Part shown: positions 16,738 to 24,911 of the stretch, one piece after another
How the letters are laid out: each line of letters opens with the position of its first letter
How positions within the stretch are numbered: position 1 is the first letter of the stretch
NCBI GenBank assembly: GCA_046329235.1
Contig: JAXLVA010000001.1
Coordinates: forward strand, 682,001 to 746,000
Direction: 5' to 3'
DNA: 64,000 bases
Origin: JALONH01 sp046329235
GTDB taxonomy: Bacteria; Bacteroidota; Bacteroidia; Cytophagales; Cytophagaceae
Translations under genes and position numbers: made by a program
Notes under the pieces: model-generated
What the model was told of the DNA's origin: nothing
Databases searched by the model: none
What the model saw: only the letters and a program-made list of their open reading frames with translations

Positions 16738-18312
16738 ATGAAAAACATTGTCTTTACCTCTTTATTAACAGTTAGCATTTCAGGTTGGAGTGTTGCTCAA
16801 ACGGAGCAAGCACAATTGCATGTTGAAAAAGAACAATATAATGCCGCTTCTGCTATTTACAAGAGCTTAATCAAATCAGATGCTAAACGTGCGGCTGATT
16901 ATTATTACTACTTAGGTGATATTGCCTGGAGAAAAGATAAAAAGGATTCGGCTAAGTATTTCTTCATGGAAGGAGTGAAGTTAGATGAAATCAATCCATT
17001 AAACTATGTTGGTATAGGTAAACTTACTATGCCTACTAATAAAACAGAAGGAAACAAAAGTTTTGAAAAGGCATTATCACTTACTTCTGCAAAAAATCAA
17101 CAAGTACCTGAAGCTATAGCTGAATATTATGTACTTGAAGGAGTTGATAAAAATGATTATTCAAAAGCTGTTGAATTACTTAACAAGGTGACTTTAGCTG
17201 ATCCTAAACGCGTATCTGCATGGATTCTATTAGGAGATGCTTATAGCAAACTAAATGATGGTACTAAACAAGCGGAAGCGTATAATCGTGCACAATATTT
17301 ATTAGGTGATATTAAATCTCCTTTATTACAATTGAAATTTGGTAAAATGTATGCCAACGTTCGTAATGCAGACTTGGCAGTTAAGTATTATAACGAAGGC
17401 TTGGCTATAGATAAAACATATGGTCCATTGTATCGTGAATTGGGTGATCTATATTCTCGTTACAAAAAATATGATATCGCTATTGAAAACTATAACAGTT
17501 ATTTAAAATACATCGATTATAATCAGGATGTAGAATTCAGATACGCGTACTTCTTATACCAAAGTAAAGATTATACAAAGGCACTTGAAAAAGTGAATGC
17601 GTTGGAAACTGCAAAGTATGATAACAAGCAATTGATTCGATTGAAAGCTTATATCTTATTTGAAAGTGGCAATTATGAAGCAGCAGCAAAACAATTTGAA
17701 ACCTTGTTTGCTACCTATCAAGTGAAAGATTTATCAGCAAAAGATTACGAGTTGAATGGTAAAACATTATTACAACTGAAGAAAGATGAAGAAGCTATCA
17801 GTCAATTGAAATTAGCAATGCAAAAAGATACTACTCGTTTAGATATCTGTACGGATATTGCTAATTATTATGTGAAAAAAGACGATTACCCTCAAGCTAT
17901 TTATTATTTAACAAAGCAAGTGAATGGAAATCCTAAAGATGCTCAAGGGGTGAATTCACTAGGTATGGTTTATTACTATGCGAATGATTTTGCTAGGGCA
18001 GATTCTATGTATTCGAAGTTAATAGAATTAAAACCTAGTAGCATGACGGGGTATATCTATAAAGCTAGATCGCAATCACAAATAGATCCGGAAGTAAAAA
18101 CAGGCCTAGCAAAACCTTCCTATGAAAAAGTAATAGAACTAGGTACTGCGAATAAAGAAAAGTATAAAAAGGAACTAATAGAGGCATATGAATACTTAGG
18201 TTACTACTACGTAGTTCAAAAAGATAAAGCCAATGCTGACGCCCAATGGAAGAAAGTCTTAGAGCTCGATCCGGAGAATGCTAAAGCAAAAAATGGTCTT
18301 CTAATGAAATAA
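16738..18312 (+). CDS. Exported tetratricopeptide-repeat protein
   Basis: The start is ATG 16738 (MKNIVFTSLL), 10 bases after the preceding stop; it yields 524 residues with a signal peptide ending around SVAQ (residue 20). The mature protein is nearly all TPR-type helix pairs, with motifs such as YYYLGDIAWRKDKKDSAKYFFMEGV, LYRELGDLYSRYKKYDIAIENYNSYLKY and GYYYVVQKDKANADAQWKKVLELDPENAKA. It is probably a periplasmic scaffold that works with the upstream ExbB/ExbD/TonB complex; this is inferred from operon position only. A terminator follows at once. Confidence 0.85.
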   Translation: MKNIVFTSLLTVSISGWSVAQTEQAQLHVEKEQYNAASAIYKSLIKSDAKRAADYYYYLGDIAWRKDKKDSAKYFFMEGVKLDEINPLNYVGIGKLTMPTNKTEGNKSFEKALSLTSAKNQQVPEAIAEYYVLEGVDKNDYSKAVELLNKVTLADPKRVSAWILLGDAYSKLNDGTKQAEAYNRAQYLLGDIKSPLLQLKFGKMYANVRNADLAVKYYNEGLAIDKTYGPLYRELGDLYSRYKKYDIAIENYNSYLKYIDYNQDVEFRYAYFLYQSKDYTKALEKVNALETAKYDNKQLIRLKAYILFESGNYEAAAKQFETLFATYQVKDLSAKDYELNGKTLLQLKKDEEAISQLKLAMQKDTTRLDICTDIANYYVKKDDYPQAIYYLTKQVNGNPKDAQGVNSLGMVYYYANDFARADSMYSKLIELKPSSMTGYIYKARSQSQIDPEVKTGLAKPSYEKVIELGTANKEKYKKELIEAYEYLGYYYVVQKDKANADAQWKKVLELDPENAKAKNGLLMK

Positions 18313-18316
18313 GTAT

Positions 18317-18348
18317 AAACCGCTCTTTTGGAGCGGTTTATTTTTTTT
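18317..18348 (+). terminator. Terminator of the TonB cluster
   Basis: Stem AAACCGCTC / GAGCGGTTT (18317-18325, 18331-18339) with loop TTTTG, then an eight-T run. Confidence 0.88.
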
Positions 18349-18439
18349 AGTATATTGAGTGGAGGGGGATAATTCGAAGAAGTGTAACGATTTTAAAATA
18401 TATTCGTTAGTAGTAGTATAGTTTATCGTTTTAATTTTT

Positions 18440-18814
18440 ATGGCAAAAGAAAATATACATCGTGCAATGGGAAGTTTGGCTTACGCTATCGCAATCGCTG
18501 ATGGTGCAATTCAAGCTGATGAGAAGAAAGTCATCATCAATTTAGCAATGAAGGAATTTCAATTGTCCGACTCGGATAATGAATGGATTAATAATATGTT
18601 CAATCATCTGGAGAAGCAGAATATAGGATTAGAAGATGCTTACAATTATGCTTTAGATACATTAGAAGCCAATCGTTACGATTTTGACTTTGATGATAGC
18701 ATGAAAAGTAAGTGCGTCCAATTCATGCAGAAAGTAGCCGATGCATTTGGTGATACCGATCGATCGGAACTTTCCGTTATTCAACGCTTTCAAGATGATA
18801 TGGCCAGGTTTTAA
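18440..18814 (+). CDS. TerB-like small helical protein
   Basis: The 124-residue protein is all-helical with conserved acidic residues arranged as in TerB-like domains: AYAIAIADGAIQADEKKVI (about residues 14-32; the D-G-x(4)-D/E-E pattern binds metal in TerB-like proteins), then a second helical half ending in KVADAFGDTDRSELSVIQRF, which repeats a D-G/T-x-x-E pattern. It is cytoplasmic. It sits 2 bases before a patatin-like lipase gene, so the two are co-expressed. It may tether or regulate the lipase at the membrane; that is inference. Confidence 0.65.
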   Translation: MAKENIHRAMGSLAYAIAIADGAIQADEKKVIINLAMKEFQLSDSDNEWINNMFNHLEKQNIGLEDAYNYALDTLEANRYDFDFDDSMKSKCVQFMQKVADAFGDTDRSELSVIQRFQDDMARF

Positions 18815-18816
18815 AG

Positions 18817-19854
18817 ATGAACCAACCTATTAAAATATTAAGTATAGATGGTGGCGGCATAAGAGGAATCTTGCCGGCCACCATTTTGGCTTATATAGAG
18901 AATCGTATTATTGAAAGAACTAAGAATCCGAATACTCGCATAGCCGATTATTTTGATTTTTTTATTGGCACTAGTACCGGTGCTATTCTTACGAGTACCT
19001 ATTTATACCCATCCTTCGAAGGTAAAGCAAAATATACTGCCACGGAGGCATTAGATATCTACTTAAAATGTGGTAGCTCTATTTTTGCATCCGGCTGGTT
19101 GGATAAAGTTCGTTCTTTAGGTGGTTTATGGAAAGAGCGCTATTCCGCAGTTCCTCTTGAAAAATATTTAACCTTATTTTATAAGGACAAAACAATTAAA
19201 GAATTTATCAAGCCGTCTATCATTACATCATATGATATAGAACGTAAGTCATACCACTATTTTCAAAGCTATAAAGCAGCCGTTTTTCCTTCACATAATT
19301 TTGAAATGAGGGATGCTTGTCGTGCTAGTGCTGCCGCACCTACTTTTTTTGCACCCGCGCATATCAAAAATAAAACCGGTGAAGTATTTACTTTAGTAGA
19401 TGGTGCTGTATTAGCCAATAACCCATCCTTGTGTGGTTGTGTGGAAGCGATAGACTATTATGCCAAACAAGGGAAAAATATAAGTTTACAAGATATTGAG
19501 TTGTACTCATTTGGTACAGCTAAAAATCAAGACAGTTATACCTACGAACAAATTAAAGATTGGGGAGGGATAGGTTGGTTACAACCCATCCTGGATATCA
19601 TGATGACGGGTGTGTCTGAAGTAACAGAAAGGCAAGTAGAGATGTTATTCCAATCCATTGGAGCCAAACAACGATATCACCGTTTTCAACCTGAATTAGT
19701 TAGAGCCGTGTCGGATATGGATGCTGCTACCGAACAGAATATTGAAGCCTTAGTATATGATGCTAACAGATACATTAATTTAAATAAGCCGTATCTGGAA
19801 AGTATCATTGATCATTTACTTCTGTCGAAGGAGCATACTTCTTTGACAGTATAA
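18817..19854 (+). CDS. Patatin-like phospholipase
   Basis: The 345-residue protein has all the hallmarks of a bacterial patatin: the oxyanion-hole motif DGGGIRG (residues 11-17), the nucleophile elbow GTSTG with Ser53, and the catalytic Asp in DGA (Asp195) followed by NNPS. It should hydrolyse acyl chains from phospholipids in the cytoplasm or at the inner membrane. It is related to the CBASS effector CapV and to housekeeping lipases; there is no cyclic-nucleotide synthase nearby, so a defence role is not supported here. It is coupled to the TerB-like gene. Confidence 0.88.
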   Translation: MNQPIKILSIDGGGIRGILPATILAYIENRIIERTKNPNTRIADYFDFFIGTSTGAILTSTYLYPSFEGKAKYTATEALDIYLKCGSSIFASGWLDKVRSLGGLWKERYSAVPLEKYLTLFYKDKTIKEFIKPSIITSYDIERKSYHYFQSYKAAVFPSHNFEMRDACRASAAAPTFFAPAHIKNKTGEVFTLVDGAVLANNPSLCGCVEAIDYYAKQGKNISLQDIELYSFGTAKNQDSYTYEQIKDWGGIGWLQPILDIMMTGVSEVTERQVEMLFQSIGAKQRYHRFQPELVRAVSDMDAATEQNIEALVYDANRYINLNKPYLESIIDHLLLSKEHTSLTV

Positions 19855-19867
19855 ACGTTGAAGTACT

Positions 19868-21397
19868 ATGAAACAAATTATCCGTGGGTATTGTAGTTTT
19901 ATTTTTACCATTTGCTTTGCTGTATCTCTATGGGCTCAACCCAGACAGCCTAAACTTAATCATCCACTTTTACAATCCTTAGGTAGTACAGTTAATACAT
20001 TACAATATTCAGAATTTGCCCCAACCATTAGTGCTGATGGTAATACTTTAATATTTGAATCGGACCGTAGTGGTCGCTGGCGCTTATATTCTTCTCAACA
20101 ACTACGCCCCGGTGTATGGTCTGAACCAAAAGATCTTGAAGCAATCAATAACAAAGTAGAACCGGGTGATTTCTTAGGTGGTCCTTGTTTAAGTTATGAT
20201 GGTACTAAATTGTATTTCACTTCCAATATGAAAGGCTCCGTAGGTGGAGTGGATATTTGGGTGAGTGAAAAGATAAATGATCAATGGCAGAGTCCTAAAA
20301 ACCTAGGTAGAACGATAAATAGTGCAGGTTATGATGGCTTTCCATCGCTTTCACCGGATGGTAAGAAATTGTATTTTATGCGTGAAGGGACTAAAAATAG
20401 TCCTACCGGTCAGCGTTGTTGTGTGCTAATGGAAGCTGAAAAACGCGGCAACTTTTTTATTAATCCTAAAGCACTTCCGGCTCCCGTCAATACCGGTTGT
20501 GAAGGATATCCTCGTATCATGGCCGATGGTAAAACATTAATATTTTCTTCTGCACGTAACGGTGGTAAAGGTGGTTATGATTTATATCAATCTAAATTTA
20601 AAGCAGGTAAATGGGAGACGCCTGTCCCTATGGACTTTATTAACTCTGCTATGGATGATGAATTGATATCTGTTCCTGCAAGTGGGGATGTGATTTATTT
20701 ATCAAATACGATGAGTAACGGTAGAGATGATATTTACCGCTTGCCACTACCTAAAGAATTTCAACCGGATAAAGTAGTTATGGTGGAAGGTGTAGTACAG
20801 AATGAAGCTACCGGTGATCCTATGGCTGCGACGATTAAAGTCAGTAATATAAAAACGAAAGAAAAACTTTACGAAGTAGTGAATGATTCTACTACCGGTA
20901 AATACGCTTTGTACCTTGAAAAAGGAAAGAAGTACGATGTGTCTGTGACAAGTAAAGGCTATAGTTTTCAATCGGAAGTGTATGACTTGCAAACTACATT
21001 GCCGGATAAGCAACCCATTGTGAAAGACATTGTATTAGAACCTTTGAAACTGAATGCTTCGTTTCGATTAAATAATATTTTCTTTGAATTCGATTCTTCC
21101 TCCTTAAATAAAGAATCTGAATTGGAACTCTATCGTGTCGTAGAGTTAATGAATAGTAATCCGGGTATGGTGGTAGAAATATCGGCACATACGGATGATG
21201 TGGGTAGTGATGCATATAATTTGAAGCTGTCTCAGTTGAGAGCAGAATCTGTAGTTAAGTTTTTGAGTACGCATGGAATTAACTATGTTCGATTGATTCC
21301 TAAGGGGTATGGGGAAACGACACCTGCAGTACCGAATGATACAGATGCTAACCGACAGTTGAATCGTAGGGTGGAATTTAAGATTATACGATTGTAA
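19868..21397 (+). CDS. PD40 propeller-CRD-OmpA family outer-membrane-associated protein (PorE-like parts)
   Basis: The 509-residue exported protein has a signal peptide (to about residue 23), then a WD40-like PD40 beta-propeller with repeating motifs such as PTISADGNTLIFESDRSG, CLSYDGTKLYFTSN, PSLSPDGKKLYFMR and PRIMADGKTLIFSS (residues 45-290). A carboxypeptidase-regulatory-like domain begins at VEGVVQNEATGDP (about 305), and a C-terminal OmpA domain has FEFDSSSLN and ISAHTDDVGSDAYNLKLSQLRAESV, which binds peptidoglycan. T9SS protein PorE has the same modules preceded by TPRs, which are absent here. A peptidoglycan-anchored envelope role is the safe call. Confidence 0.85.
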   Translation: MKQIIRGYCSFIFTICFAVSLWAQPRQPKLNHPLLQSLGSTVNTLQYSEFAPTISADGNTLIFESDRSGRWRLYSSQQLRPGVWSEPKDLEAINNKVEPGDFLGGPCLSYDGTKLYFTSNMKGSVGGVDIWVSEKINDQWQSPKNLGRTINSAGYDGFPSLSPDGKKLYFMREGTKNSPTGQRCCVLMEAEKRGNFFINPKALPAPVNTGCEGYPRIMADGKTLIFSSARNGGKGGYDLYQSKFKAGKWETPVPMDFINSAMDDELISVPASGDVIYLSNTMSNGRDDIYRLPLPKEFQPDKVVMVEGVVQNEATGDPMAATIKVSNIKTKEKLYEVVNDSTTGKYALYLEKGKKYDVSVTSKGYSFQSEVYDLQTTLPDKQPIVKDIVLEPLKLNASFRLNNIFFEFDSSSLNKESELELYRVVELMNSNPGMVVEISAHTDDVGSDAYNLKLSQLRAESVVKFLSTHGINYVRLIPKGYGETTPAVPNDTDANRQLNRRVEFKIIRL

Positions 21398-21416
21398 CTA
21401 ACTATTTTTAATTTAT

Positions 21417-22460
21417 ATGAATCCTATTACAACGGCAGTTATCGGAATTGGTCGGTCCGCACAGGTATTCCATATTCCTTTTATTCAAAATTTACCTCAT
21501 TTTAATTGGGTCGCCGGTGTAGAAAGACACGGCTCTACGCTGCAAGAAAAGTTTCCCGATGTTCAATGTTATCGCTCCGCAGAGGATTTATGGAAGCGAG
21601 AAGATATCGAACTTGTCATCATTACCACACCTAACCAATCACACGCCTTTTTAGTAGAACAGGCTTTATTAGCCGGTAAACATGTATTGGTAGATAAACC
21701 TTTTGTGGTAAACTACGAAGATGCATTACGACTTCAACAATTAGCTAAAGAGAAACAACGTACAATATTTGTGTTCCAGAATCGTCGATGGGATAGTGAC
21801 TGGTTAACCATTCAGTCATTAGTAAAAAGTCATCGGTTAGGAGATGTTTCGAAAATTATTTCCAGAATGGATCGCTATCGACCTGAACCTCGATTGACCT
21901 ATTGGAAGGAGTCGGATATGATGGGTAATGGTCTATGGTATGACTTAGGTGCGCACATGTTAGACCAAGCATTTCAAGGATTTGGATTGCCTATAGTCAT
22001 TACGGCAAGTTTAAAAAAACAAAGAATAGAAGCCCAAGGAGTAGACTTCTTTGAAGTTGTTTTAAAATACAGAACACCTAAGCCATTTGAAGTTGTCTTA
22101 AGTGCAGGAATGTTACAAGAAGAGCCTTCTTTCCGTTGGGAAGTCATAGGTTCCAAAGGAACTTTCCAAAAGAAATCTTGGGATAAACAGGAAAATGCTT
22201 TGGCCAATGGCGTTTATCAAGATGTCTCTATATCTCAAGATGTGCCGGAGGAGTATGGAGTAATTCATTATCAAGAGGGTGGAGTAGAATTGGTACCAAC
22301 AATAACAGGAAAGTATGAAGACTTTTATACTTCCGTCTATGAAACTATTCGAGAGAATAAAAAATTTCCGGTATCTTTGGAGGATGTCAATCAAGTCATT
22401 TACTGGTTAGAGAAAATACAAAGCTCTGCAGTACATGGAACGGTGACGTTTGCATTATGA
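21417..22460 (+). CDS. Gfo/Idh/MocA family NAD(P)-dependent oxidoreductase
   Basis: The 347-residue enzyme has an N-terminal Rossmann fold with VIGIGRSAQVFHIPFI (about residues 9-24), the nucleotide-domain end LLAGKHVLVDKPFVV containing the conserved K-P of this family (DKPF), and a C-terminal alpha/beta domain with WYDLGAHMLDQAF, where the His is in the usual catalytic position. Substrates in the family are sugars, inositols or biliverdin; none can be assigned. Its last four bases overlap the start of the YkgJ-like gene. Confidence 0.88.
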   Translation: MNPITTAVIGIGRSAQVFHIPFIQNLPHFNWVAGVERHGSTLQEKFPDVQCYRSAEDLWKREDIELVIITTPNQSHAFLVEQALLAGKHVLVDKPFVVNYEDALRLQQLAKEKQRTIFVFQNRRWDSDWLTIQSLVKSHRLGDVSKIISRMDRYRPEPRLTYWKESDMMGNGLWYDLGAHMLDQAFQGFGLPIVITASLKKQRIEAQGVDFFEVVLKYRTPKPFEVVLSAGMLQEEPSFRWEVIGSKGTFQKKSWDKQENALANGVYQDVSISQDVPEEYGVIHYQEGGVELVPTITGKYEDFYTSVYETIRENKKFPVSLEDVNQVIYWLEKIQSSAVHGTVTFAL

Positions 22461-22936
22461 AAGATTGGGAAAGGAAAGCTGAAAAAGAATTCAAGGGTAA
22501 CAAAAAGTTCTTAGAACGTCTGAAGAAAAATCCACCACGTGATTTAGATCGAACGTTTCAAGAGGCTCATGAAGAAATATTTTCAGAATTCGACTGCTTA
22601 CAATGTGCGAACTGTTGTAAGACCATCAGCCCGGTATTTAAAATGAAGGACATAGAACGCATTGCCGACTATGTCAAGAAGAAACCGGCAGACTTTATTG
22701 ACAAGTATTTAAAAATGGATGAAGACGGCGACTATGTTTTACAAAAGAGCCCTTGTACCTTTTTAAATGAAGATAATACCTGTCAGGTGTATGAAGTGCG
22801 ACCTGCAGCGTGCAGAAGTTACCCGCATACCGATAGGTCAAATATTCAATCGTTATTGAATTTAACCCTGCGTAACACGAAGTCGTGTCCCGCCACTTTA
22901 GAAATTGTAGCTTTAGTAAAACAGAAATATGAGTAA
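22457..22936 (+). CDS. YkgJ-family cysteine-cluster protein
   Basis: The 159-residue protein belongs to the zinc- or iron-binding CxxCxxCC family (YkgJ/UPF0153). The first cluster is CLQCANCC (about residues 48-55), with further Cys in SPCTFLNEDNTCQVYEVRPAACRSYP, the usual spacing. The family is a putative Fe-S or Zn protein with unknown reaction. It overlaps its upstream neighbour by 4 bases and its downstream neighbour by 8. Confidence 0.88.
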   Translation: MKDWERKAEKEFKGNKKFLERLKKNPPRDLDRTFQEAHEEIFSEFDCLQCANCCKTISPVFKMKDIERIADYVKKKPADFIDKYLKMDEDGDYVLQKSPCTFLNEDNTCQVYEVRPAACRSYPHTDRSNIQSLLNLTLRNTKSCPATLEIVALVKQKYE

Positions 22937-23480
22937 TTGGGTAGATAAAATTCCATTTAATAAAGAAATTGTAATAGGATTAATCATTGCACTTGCCACG
23001 TTGGTATTTTTAGTGATGGAATTTCAATTTGGGTTACATGACACTTACATCAAATATTATTTTTATATAGCACCATTGAAATGGTTGATGGTGGTAGGAT
23101 TGATCTGGTATGCTATTCATCAATTGTATATTGAGCTGCCTCCCGGACAATTTTTCATTAAAGATGGGTTGATGCGTGGTGCCATTATATCAGTAGTAGC
23201 AGCCTTCGGTAAATTAGCGGTATATGGTTTATTTTTAAATGTGATCAATCCGGACTTTCTAGGAAATATTATAGCTCAAAAAATCAAAGTTGCTATTATG
23301 GAAGGGGATAATGCTATCCGTGTGGTACAAGAAGTACGTGAATCCTATTCTATGTCAGCTTACTTAATAGAACAATTCACTACCATGTTATTTTTAGGAT
23401 TGTTTGTTTCCTTATTGGTAAGTTACCGATTAATGAAACAAAATGAATACAAACAACGAATCAAAAAGGCGAAGAAATAG
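22929..23480 (+). CDS. DUF4199-like integral membrane protein
   Basis: The 183-residue protein has four predicted TM helices (about residues 13-32, 47-64, 80-102 and 145-165) with a soluble segment between helices 3 and 4 and a Lys-rich C-terminal tail. The layout and size resemble DUF4199 proteins common in Bacteroidota, but I cannot confirm the family without a profile. It ends 2 bases before the convergent apt stop, with no terminator between them. Confidence 0.5.
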   Translation: MSNWVDKIPFNKEIVIGLIIALATLVFLVMEFQFGLHDTYIKYYFYIAPLKWLMVVGLIWYAIHQLYIELPPGQFFIKDGLMRGAIISVVAAFGKLAVYGLFLNVINPDFLGNIIAQKIKVAIMEGDNAIRVVQEVRESYSMSAYLIEQFTTMLFLGLFVSLLVSYRLMKQNEYKQRIKKAKK

Positions 23481-23482
23481 TA

Positions 23483-24028
23483 TTAATAGGTGGCTATAGC
23501 GCCTACAGGTACATTATATTCTTTTAATATATCACGACCTTTTAAAAAACTTAATTCAACTAAGAAGGAAAACCCGATAGGTTCTGCACCTACTTTTTTA
23601 ATAAGTTGAGCAGCAGCATTGGCAGTGCCTCCGGTAGCCAGCAGATCATCATGAATCATGACGCGCATACCCGGTTTTAGTGCATCGGTATGCATTTCTA
23701 CTTTAGCCGTGCCATATTCCAGACTATATTCTTGTGAAATCACTTCATAAGGAAGTTTACCTTGCTTACGTACCGGAATCATAGGGATGTTTAAATCCAT
23801 GGCGATAGGTAGTCCAAACCAAAATCCACGACTATCCAAACAAACAATTGCATCCGGTTTTAATAGCTTAATAGAATCTACCAAAGTTTCGGTAATCATT
23901 TTACATAAATCGGGTGATTTCAAAATAGGAGTTAAGTCTTTGAACATAACACCCGGTTGAGGGAAATCTTTGATATCACGAATCGTATTTTTGATTACAT
24001 CACTAAGGAATAATTCGCTGGCCGACAT
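23483..24028 (-). CDS. apt: Adenine phosphoribosyltransferase
   Basis: The 181-residue enzyme converts adenine and PRPP to AMP. Motifs: DFPQPGVMFKDLTPIL near the N-terminus (the APT hallmark FPxPGVxFxDLTPIL), CLDSRGFWFG, the flexible PRKQGKLPYEV loop, and the PRPP-binding VMIHDDLLATGGTA (about residues 123-136). Length is normal. It lies back to back with mtnN, whose reaction releases adenine, so the two act in one salvage route. Confidence 0.95.
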   Translation of the reverse strand: MSASELFLSDVIKNTIRDIKDFPQPGVMFKDLTPILKSPDLCKMITETLVDSIKLLKPDAIVCLDSRGFWFGLPIAMDLNIPMIPVRKQGKLPYEVISQEYSLEYGTAKVEMHTDALKPGMRVMIHDDLLATGGTANAAAQLIKKVGAEPIGFSFLVELSFLKGRDILKEYNVPVGAIATY

Positions 24029-24119
24029 AAATTATTTGTTTTGAAAGTTCAATATACCAAAATACTTGTTTAGTTTCGTCTTGAGCCTAAATTTCTAGTT
24101 AGAATTTGGGATATCAAGT

Positions 24120-24896
24120 ATGAAAAGTAATAGTTCAAAACGTATTGGTATTATTGCTCCCATGGTGGAAGAAATAGAAATGATTCTTCACCATATGGAA
24201 GTAGAGGAGAAGGTTTTCTCGGGTAATAGAGTTTATCACTTAGGTAAAATCGAAGGCAGGGAGGTAGTGGTAGCATTGTCGGGAATTGGGAAAGTGGCCT
24301 CTTCTGTTACTGCTGCCGTAATGATGGAATCATTCAAGGTCACAACTTTGATTGTGACCGGTGTAGCAGGTGGAGTTCATGATTCAGTATCCATAGGCGA
24401 TGTAGTAGTAGCTACACAAGCAGTACAGCATGATATGGATTGTAGTCCTATATTTCCTAAATACGAGATACCATTAACAGGAATAACTCAATTTACATTA
24501 GAGTCGTCTTGGTTGCCGAAAATTGTTCAAGAAGTGGATGATTATTTGAAGCAAGAGTTTACGACTACCATAGAACAGCAAAAGGCGCATGAATTAGGAA
24601 TTACGTTACCTAAAGTACATCAGGGTTTACTACTGAGTGGTGATCAATTTATTGGAACGGCATCTCAATTAGAACGTTTACAAACCGATTTTCCGGAGGC
24701 TTTATTTGTGGAGATGGAGGGTGGAGCAGTAGCGCAGATTTGCCATGATTATCAAGTTCCATTGATTATGTTCCGTTCTATTTCTGATAAAGCCAATGAT
24801 TCAGCACATATCGATTTTAATGCTTATATCCATTATATATCTAGGCACTATACTTGGCAATTAGTGCATCGTATCGTTCGACTTTTACCTAACTAA
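24120..24896 (+). CDS. mtnN: 5'-methylthioadenosine/S-adenosylhomocysteine nucleosidase
   Basis: The 258-residue protein matches MTA/SAH nucleosidases: GIIAPMVEEIEMIL at the N-terminus with the conserved Glu (MVEEIE), VALSGIGKVASSVTAA, VTGVAGGVHDSVSIGDVVVA, SGDQFIG, FVEMEGGAVAQICHDYQVP with the Met-Glu substrate-binding pair, and FRSISDKAND with the catalytic Asp. It cleaves MTA and SAH to adenine plus the ribose derivative, recycling methyl-transfer by-products. It is about 25 residues longer than E. coli Pfs owing to an insertion near residues 130-165. Confidence 0.93.
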   Translation: MKSNSSKRIGIIAPMVEEIEMILHHMEVEEKVFSGNRVYHLGKIEGREVVVALSGIGKVASSVTAAVMMESFKVTTLIVTGVAGGVHDSVSIGDVVVATQAVQHDMDCSPIFPKYEIPLTGITQFTLESSWLPKIVQEVDDYLKQEFTTTIEQQKAHELGITLPKVHQGLLLSGDQFIGTASQLERLQTDFPEALFVEMEGGAVAQICHDYQVPLIMFRSISDKANDSAHIDFNAYIHYISRHYTWQLVHRIVRLLPN

Positions 24897-24911
24897 AGTT
24901 TATCTTTAATT

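Noticed and set aside
18440..19854. CBASS-type defence system around the patatin gene
   Set aside because: No CD-NTase, Cap2/Cap3 or other CBASS gene is adjacent; only the phospholipase motif is shared.
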